Positions 59,904-64,000 of a stretch of 64,000 bases of DNA are shown here, one piece after another. Position 1 is the first letter of the stretch; every line of letters begins with the position of its first letter. Under the pieces are notes generated by a model. That model was not told the origin of the DNA. It worked only from the letters and a program-made list of their open reading frames with translations, and made no database searches. A program made the position numbers and the translations under genes. Origin of the DNA: Kribbella soli (GTDB taxonomy: Bacteria > Actinomycetota > Actinomycetes > Propionibacteriales > Kribbellaceae); the NCBI RefSeq assembly GCF_004331345.1, contig NZ_SJJZ01000005.1:372001-436000 (forward strand), given 5' to 3'.

Positions 59904-61396
59904 CTGCCGCAGTACTCGAACTCGACGACGCGCTGGCGACGTACGACCCGGTGCTGGGTCTCGAGGTCCATGTCGAGCTGAACACGAAGTCGAAGATGTT
60001 CTGCGGCTGCCCGACCGAGTTCGGCGCGCCGCCGAACACCCAGACCTGCCCGGTCTGCCTCGGTCTGCCGGGGGCGCTGCCGGTGGTGAATGCGAAGGCG
60101 GTCGAGTCCGCGATCAAGATCGGCCTGGCGCTGAACTGCGAGATCGCCGAGTGGTGCCGGTTCGCCCGGAAGAACTACTTCTACCCGGACATGCCGAAGA
60201 ACTTCCAGACCTCGCAGTACGACGAGCCGATCGCGTTCAACGGCTGGACCGAGGTCGTCGTCGACGGCGAGACGTACCGGATCGAGATCGAGCGCGCGCA
60301 CATGGAGGAGGACACCGGCAAGTCCACCCACGTCGGTGGCGCGACCGGCCGGATCCACGGCGCCTCGCACTCGCTGGTCGACTACAACCGGGCCGGTATC
60401 CCGCTGATCGAGATCGTCACCAAGACGATCGAGGTGCCGCCGGCGAAGGCCGCGGCGGTGGCGCGTGCGTACGTGAGCATGCTGCGCGACCTGCTGTTCG
60501 CGCTGGGCGTCTCCGACGTGCGGATGGACCAGGGCTCGCTGCGGTGTGACGCTAACGTGTCGCTGAAGCCGCACGGCTCGACTGTTCTGGGCACCCGGAC
60601 CGAGACCAAGAACGTGAACTCGTTCCGCTCGGTCGAGCGTGCGGTGACGTACGAGATCACCCGGCAGGCGGCCGTCCTGTCGTCCGGCGGCAAGGTCCTG
60701 CAGGAGACCCGGCACTGGCACGAGGACACCGGTATCACCACGTCCGGCCGGGAGAAGTCCGACGCCGACGACTACCGGTACTTCCCGGAGCCCGACCTGG
60801 TCCCGGTCGCACCGTCGCGCGAGTGGGTCGAGGAGCTGCGCGCGACGCTGCCCGAGGCTCCTTCGGTACGTCGTGCGCGGCTGCAGGAGGACTGGGGTTT
60901 CACCGACCTCGAGATGCGCGACGTCATCAACGGCAACGCGCTGGAGCCGATCGTGGCGACCATCGAGCTCGGCGTCACGCCGGCCGCCGCGAAGAAGTGG
61001 TGGCTGGGTGAGCTGGCCCGCTCGGCGAACGAGTCCGGTCAGGACCTGGACGCGCTGGGCGTCGGCCCGGCCGAGGTTGCCGAGGTGCAGAAGCTCGTCG
61101 ACGACGGCACGCTGAACGACAAGCTCGCGAGGCAGGTGTTCGAAGGTCTGCTCGCCGGTGAAGGTACGCCGGCCGAGATCATCGAGAAGCGCGGGCTGGC
61201 GCTGGTGTCGGACGACTCGGCGCTGCTCGAGGCGATCGACCGCGCGATCGCGGCGAACCCGGACGTGGTCGAGAAGGTCAACTCCGGAAAGCCGGCCGCG
61301 GCCGGTGCACTGATCGGCGCGGTGATGAAGGACATGCGCGGCCAGGCGGATGCCGCCAAGGTCCGCCAACTCCTGAACGAGAAACTGGGTATCTGA
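59900..61396 (+). CDS. gatB: Asp/Glu-tRNA amidotransferase subunit B
   Basis: 498 residues. YDPVLGLEVHVELNTKSKMF start, the cradle domain with zinc-type Cys motif FCGCPTEFGAPPNTQTCPVC, and the C-terminal YqeY-like tail (~360-498). Phosphorylates and amidates misacylated Glu-tRNA(Gln) or Asp-tRNA(Asn) using ammonia from GatA. Ends at the hairpin at 61403-61430. Confidence 0.97.
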   Translation: MTAAVLELDDALATYDPVLGLEVHVELNTKSKMFCGCPTEFGAPPNTQTCPVCLGLPGALPVVNAKAVESAIKIGLALNCEIAEWCRFARKNYFYPDMPKNFQTSQYDEPIAFNGWTEVVVDGETYRIEIERAHMEEDTGKSTHVGGATGRIHGASHSLVDYNRAGIPLIEIVTKTIEVPPAKAAAVARAYVSMLRDLLFALGVSDVRMDQGSLRCDANVSLKPHGSTVLGTRTETKNVNSFRSVERAVTYEITRQAAVLSSGGKVLQETRHWHEDTGITTSGREKSDADDYRYFPEPDLVPVAPSREWVEELRATLPEAPSVRRARLQEDWGFTDLEMRDVINGNALEPIVATIELGVTPAAAKKWWLGELARSANESGQDLDALGVGPAEVAEVQKLVDDGTLNDKLARQVFEGLLAGEGTPAEIIEKRGLALVSDDSALLEAIDRAIAANPDVVEKVNSGKPAAAGALIGAVMKDMRGQADAAKVRQLLNEKLGI

Positions 61397-61402
61397 CTGA
61401 TT

Positions 61403-61430
61403 GAGGGGGTGCAGCTCGCTGCACCCCCTC
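61403..61430 (+). terminator. Hairpin after gatB
   Basis: 12-bp perfect stem (gagggggtgcag) with a CTCG loop directly after the gatB stop, between convergent genes. No T-run on the plus strand. Confidence 0.6.
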
Positions 61431-61434
61431 GTAG

Positions 61435-61959
61435 TCAGGCTGCGTCCTTCTCGGGGTGCGGGGCGTCGGCGATTACTCCGCGGTCTACTCGGCCGTCGTC
61501 CACGTCGGCTGCGTCCGCGAGCAAGGTCTGCGCGACGGACAGTTCGCCGGCCGGGCAGCGGACCTCGTAGCGGGTCGGCAGGATCTCGGTGCGGACCAGG
61601 TCCGGCCGGTTCCGCACGAGTCCGCGGAACAAACCCCAGAGGGCTCCGACGAGTACGCCGTACACGAAGCCCCAGACCACGACCGCGAGACCGGTCAGCG
61701 TGGTTTCCGCGACCAGGGTGATGAAGACGGCCGCGAGGACGCCGAGCAACGCGCCCTGCAGCGCGGTCGTTGCGGTGAGCCGGGCGACCGGCACCGCTCT
61801 GCGTCTGGTGGCTTGCCGGAGTCCGGCGCCGACGATCTCCAGGTTCGCCGCGTTCATCCCGTAGCTTCTGAGGTACTCGACTGTTCGCTGAGCATCGTCG
61901 AACCTGCTCACCGCTGCGATCACACTGCTGGGGACGCCAGACGCCTGGCCGGTCGGCAT
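61435..61959 (-). CDS. General-stress-like membrane protein
   Basis: 174 residues. The N-terminal VIAAVSRFDDAQRTVEYLRS segment, followed by NLEIVGAGLR, matches the GSP17M-like domain common in actinobacteria. Two membrane helices (about 65-85 and 90-112, ALQGALLGVLAAVFITLVAE and AVVVWGFVYGVLVGALWGLF) are rich in small residues, glycine-zipper-like. The C-terminus is acidic. Function unknown, usually associated with stress response; assignment by pattern only. Confidence 0.75.
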   Translation of the reverse strand: MPTGQASGVPSSVIAAVSRFDDAQRTVEYLRSYGMNAANLEIVGAGLRQATRRRAVPVARLTATTALQGALLGVLAAVFITLVAETTLTGLAVVVWGFVYGVLVGALWGLFRGLVRNRPDLVRTEILPTRYEVRCPAGELSVAQTLLADAADVDDGRVDRGVIADAPHPEKDAA

Positions 61960-62031
61960 ACCGATCTCCTCCTCGAGTCACTGTTCTTCAGACAAGTACC
62001 AGACGACCGACGAAGCCAAACGGTTGACGGA

Positions 62032-63132
62032 TCAGGAAGTGCTGAGCGTCACGCGCAGGATCCGGTCGTCGCCGTCACGGGTTCCGCCGCGGCCGTCGGT
62101 GTTGGACGTGGTGACCCACAACGAGCCGTCCGGTGCGAGTTCGACCGTGCGCAGACGCCCGTACTGATTGGTGAAGAACGCCTGCGGCTCGCCAATTCGT
62201 TTGCCTCCGGCAACAGGGATCGCCCAGAGTCGCTCGCCGCGCAGCGACGCCATGAAGACGTGCCCCTTGGCGAACGCGATCCCCGACGGCGACGCGTCGG
62301 CCGTGTGCCACTGCGCGATCGGGTCGGTCATCCCGTCCAGCTGGCTGATGCCCTCGGCGGCCGGCCAACCGTAGTTCGATCCGGGGGTGATCGCGTTCAG
62401 CTCGTCCCAGGTGTTCTGCCCGAACTCGGCGGCGTACAGCTGGTTCCCGTCGAACGCGAGGCCCTGGACGTTGCGATGGCCCTTGGTGATCCACACCCGG
62501 CCGTCCGGGTTGCCCGGCGCGGCCTTGCCCTCGGTGGTGATCCGCAGGATCTTCCCGCCCAGCGAGTCGTCGTCCTGCGAGTTCGGCCGGTCCGATCCGT
62601 CGCCGGTCCCGGCGTACAGGAACCCGTCCGGCCCGAACCGGAGCCGCCCGCCGTTGTGGATCGCCGCCGCCGGAATCCCGTCCAGGATCACCTGCTGGTC
62701 CGACAACTTGCCGTCCCGGTAGGTGATCCGTGCGATCCGGTTGTCGTCCCCGCCCGAGTAGTACGCGTAGATGTACGGCTTCCCCGGATATCCCGGATCG
62801 ACCGCCAGCCCCAGCAACCCGCCTTCCGACGACGACTTCACGTCGTCCACAGTCCCGACGTCGGTCACGTCCTGCCCGGCGATCCGCTTGATCTTCCCGG
62901 AGTCCCGCTCCGCCACCAGCGCGCTTTTGTCCGGCAGGAACGCCAAGCCCCACGGCACCTGAATTCCAGTTGCCACCGTCGACGCGACCGTCAGCTTGAG
63001 CGAGCCCGTGGGCACCGCCGTACCTGAACTCGTCGGAACCGACGTGGACGGGGAACTGGTCGGCGCCGCATCCGAGCACCCGCTGACCAACGCCAACGCA
63101 GCCACCACAGCCGTCGCCCGCCCGCTGCCCAT
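62032..63132 (-). CDS. PQQ-type sugar dehydrogenase-like lipoprotein
   Basis: 366 residues from ATG at 63132, supported by GAGGGAG five bases upstream. Lipobox LVSGC (Cys19), a Ser/Thr/Pro linker, then a six-bladed beta-propeller of the GSDH family: QVPWGLAFLPDKSALVAERD, GGLLGLAVDPGYPGKPYIYA, AIHNGGRLRFGPDGFLYAGT, ITKGHRNVQGLAFDG. The His in IHNGG and the Arg in GHRN match the PQQ/active-site positions of soluble aldose dehydrogenases. Anchored outside the membrane. Substrate unknown. Confidence 0.87.
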   Translation of the reverse strand: MGSGRATAVVAALALVSGCSDAAPTSSPSTSVPTSSGTAVPTGSLKLTVASTVATGIQVPWGLAFLPDKSALVAERDSGKIKRIAGQDVTDVGTVDDVKSSSEGGLLGLAVDPGYPGKPYIYAYYSGGDDNRIARITYRDGKLSDQQVILDGIPAAAIHNGGRLRFGPDGFLYAGTGDGSDRPNSQDDDSLGGKILRITTEGKAAPGNPDGRVWITKGHRNVQGLAFDGNQLYAAEFGQNTWDELNAITPGSNYGWPAAEGISQLDGMTDPIAQWHTADASPSGIAFAKGHVFMASLRGERLWAIPVAGGKRIGEPQAFFTNQYGRLRTVELAPDGSLWVTTSNTDGRGGTRDGDDRILRVTLSTS

Positions 63133-63163
63133 CGCCGCTCCCTCAGGTCGTCCTGTCCCCAAG

Positions 63164-64000
63164 CTAGCGGCTCACACCAGCCCGTACGGCGGGAACCACC
63201 CGGCGCGCGATCAGTTCGAGCGAACGTACGGCGGCCTCATGCGAGAGCGTGGGTAGCCGGAGCCAGTGCGCGAAGTGGACGAACCGGGTCGCCGCGTGCA
63301 GGTCGATCAACCGGGCAGCGATGTCTTCCGGCGTACCCACCAGGTAGTCCGTGCGATGCAGGCGCGGCGGTTCGGTCCCGCCGTACGACGCGATTTCGCC
63401 TTCCAGGTAGGCGATTCCCGGCGCGGCCTCCGCCCAGGCTCGGTCCGCGTCGTCGTCCACGTGCATGATCCCGGTGCAGATCAGCGGCGGCGGATCGTCG
63501 ACGACCTCGTCCAGGAGCGTGCGGCGAGCGATCAGATCCGCGGGCGTCGCGCAGTAGATGATCACGCCGTCACCCACCCGGGCGGCCCGCCGCAGTCCTG
63601 CCGCGGTCACCCCGGCAGCGTAGATCGGGATCTCGCCGCGCGGCCGCGGCGTCACGTCCCCGGCCGACCACGCCTCCCGGATACGTCGCACACCTTCCTC
63701 GAGCAGCACTCCGCGCCGCCGCCGGTCCGCTCCGAAGGCTGCGAACTCCCGCTCCGCGTACCCCTGCCCGACCCCGAGCACGAACCGCCCGCCGGACACA
63801 AGATCCAGTACGGCGACGTCCTCGGCAACCCGCAACGGGTGATGCAACGGCAACACCAGCACGTTGGTCCCGATCCGGATCCGCGAGGTCCGTCCCGCCA
63901 GCACCCCCGCCATCACCAAAGGTGAAGGTAATACCCCGTCCGCCGTCAGGTGGTGCTCCGACAACCAGGCCCCCTCGAACCCGAGCCGGTCGGCGGCCAC
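63164..64000 (-). CDS. Luciferase-like (LLM) oxidoreductase, 5'-truncated
   Basis: At least 278 residues; the start lies beyond the right window edge. LLM fold: FEGAWLSEHHLTADGVLPSP, RIRIGTNVLVLPLHHPLRVA, LDLVSGGRFVLGVGQGYAER and GTPEDIAARLIDLHA. FMN- or F420-dependent monooxygenase or dehydrogenase; the family is large in actinobacteria and the substrate cannot be told. Ends 31 bases before the start of the sugar-dehydrogenase-like lipoprotein gene on the same strand, so the two may be co-transcribed. Confidence 0.88.
   Translation of the reverse strand: MAADRLGFEGAWLSEHHLTADGVLPSPLVMAGVLAGRTSRIRIGTNVLVLPLHHPLRVAEDVAVLDLVSGGRFVLGVGQGYAEREFAAFGADRRRRGVLLEEGVRRIREAWSAGDVTPRPRGEIPIYAAGVTAAGLRRAARVGDGVIIYCATPADLIARRTLLDEVVDDPPPLICTGIMHVDDDADRAWAEAAPGIAYLEGEIASYGGTEPPRLHRTDYLVGTPEDIAARLIDLHAATRFVHFAHWLRLPTLSHEAAVRSLELIARRVVPAVRAGVSR

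Overview
The window is chromosomal DNA of a high-GC Gram-positive bacterium (Actinomycetota). The evidence is the very high GC with G/C-ending codons, frequent GTG starts, ATGA/TGATG start-stop overlaps, a GlgE-type alpha-glucan pathway, a BTAD/SARP-type regulator, an ArfABC-like locus and an NAD-dependent ligA-gatCAB neighbourhood. The gene content resembles Kribbella or a close relative in Propionibacteriales; that genus is an inference from memory, not a database result. I see no rRNA, tRNA, IS element, prophage or CRISPR array.

Layout. (1) 1-3025: maltokinase (cut by the window edge) and trehalose synthase, both on the minus strand. (2) 3.2-6.2 kb: a minus-strand run of arfA-arfB-arfC-like membrane genes, including a 38-residue arfB-like protein, followed by an extra HicB-like gene and a hicB-hicA toxin-antitoxin pair. 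(3) 6.4-13.2 kb: two paralogous winged-helix regulators bracket a truncated AbiEi-like gene and a 1468-residue secreted subtilase with a Kelch propeller. (4) 13.2-19.4 kb: threonine synthase, then divergent glgE and glgP, flanked by two inverted copies of a 33-bp repeat. (5) 19.5-26.3 kb: a regulator-rich stretch with marR, an unknown gene, merR and a transglutaminase in one overlapping unit, a BTAD regulator and a PadR regulator that share a nearly identical 3' end, a DUF3995-like/ECF sigma/unknown unit, and a GDSL hydrolase. (6) 26.4-35.7 kb: a secreted beta-helix protein, a DctP-like lipoprotein, a four-gene two-component cluster and glgX. (7) 35.8-61.4 kb: two Gfo/Idh/MocA oxidoreductases, then a conserved backbone: enoyl-CoA hydratase, methyltransferase, acyltransferase, methyltransferase, etfBA, cysteine desulfurase, mnmA, a MetE-like gene, ligA, an ACT-domain gene and gatCAB. 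From memory this matches the order Rv3039c to Rv3009c in Mycobacterium tuberculosis. An accessory block at 44.4-49.9 kb interrupts it. (8) 61.4-64 kb: a stress-type membrane protein, a sugar-dehydrogenase-like lipoprotein and a luciferase-like oxidoreductase (partial).

How the genes work together. TreS, maltokinase, GlgE, GlgP and GlgX together form most of a trehalose/maltose-1-phosphate/alpha-glucan cycle, split over three places in the window. Cysteine desulfurase and MnmA supply tRNA 2-thiolation, and GatCAB makes Gln-tRNA(Gln)/Asn-tRNA(Asn) by transamidation.

The most unusual thing I found is the two-component cluster at 29275-33560. Its two sensor kinases are degenerate in complementary ways: one keeps the phosphoacceptor histidine but has lost the ATP-binding motifs, and the other keeps the ATP-binding motifs but has Gln in place of the histidine. 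This predicts an obligate kinase heterodimer acting on two response regulators encoded between them.
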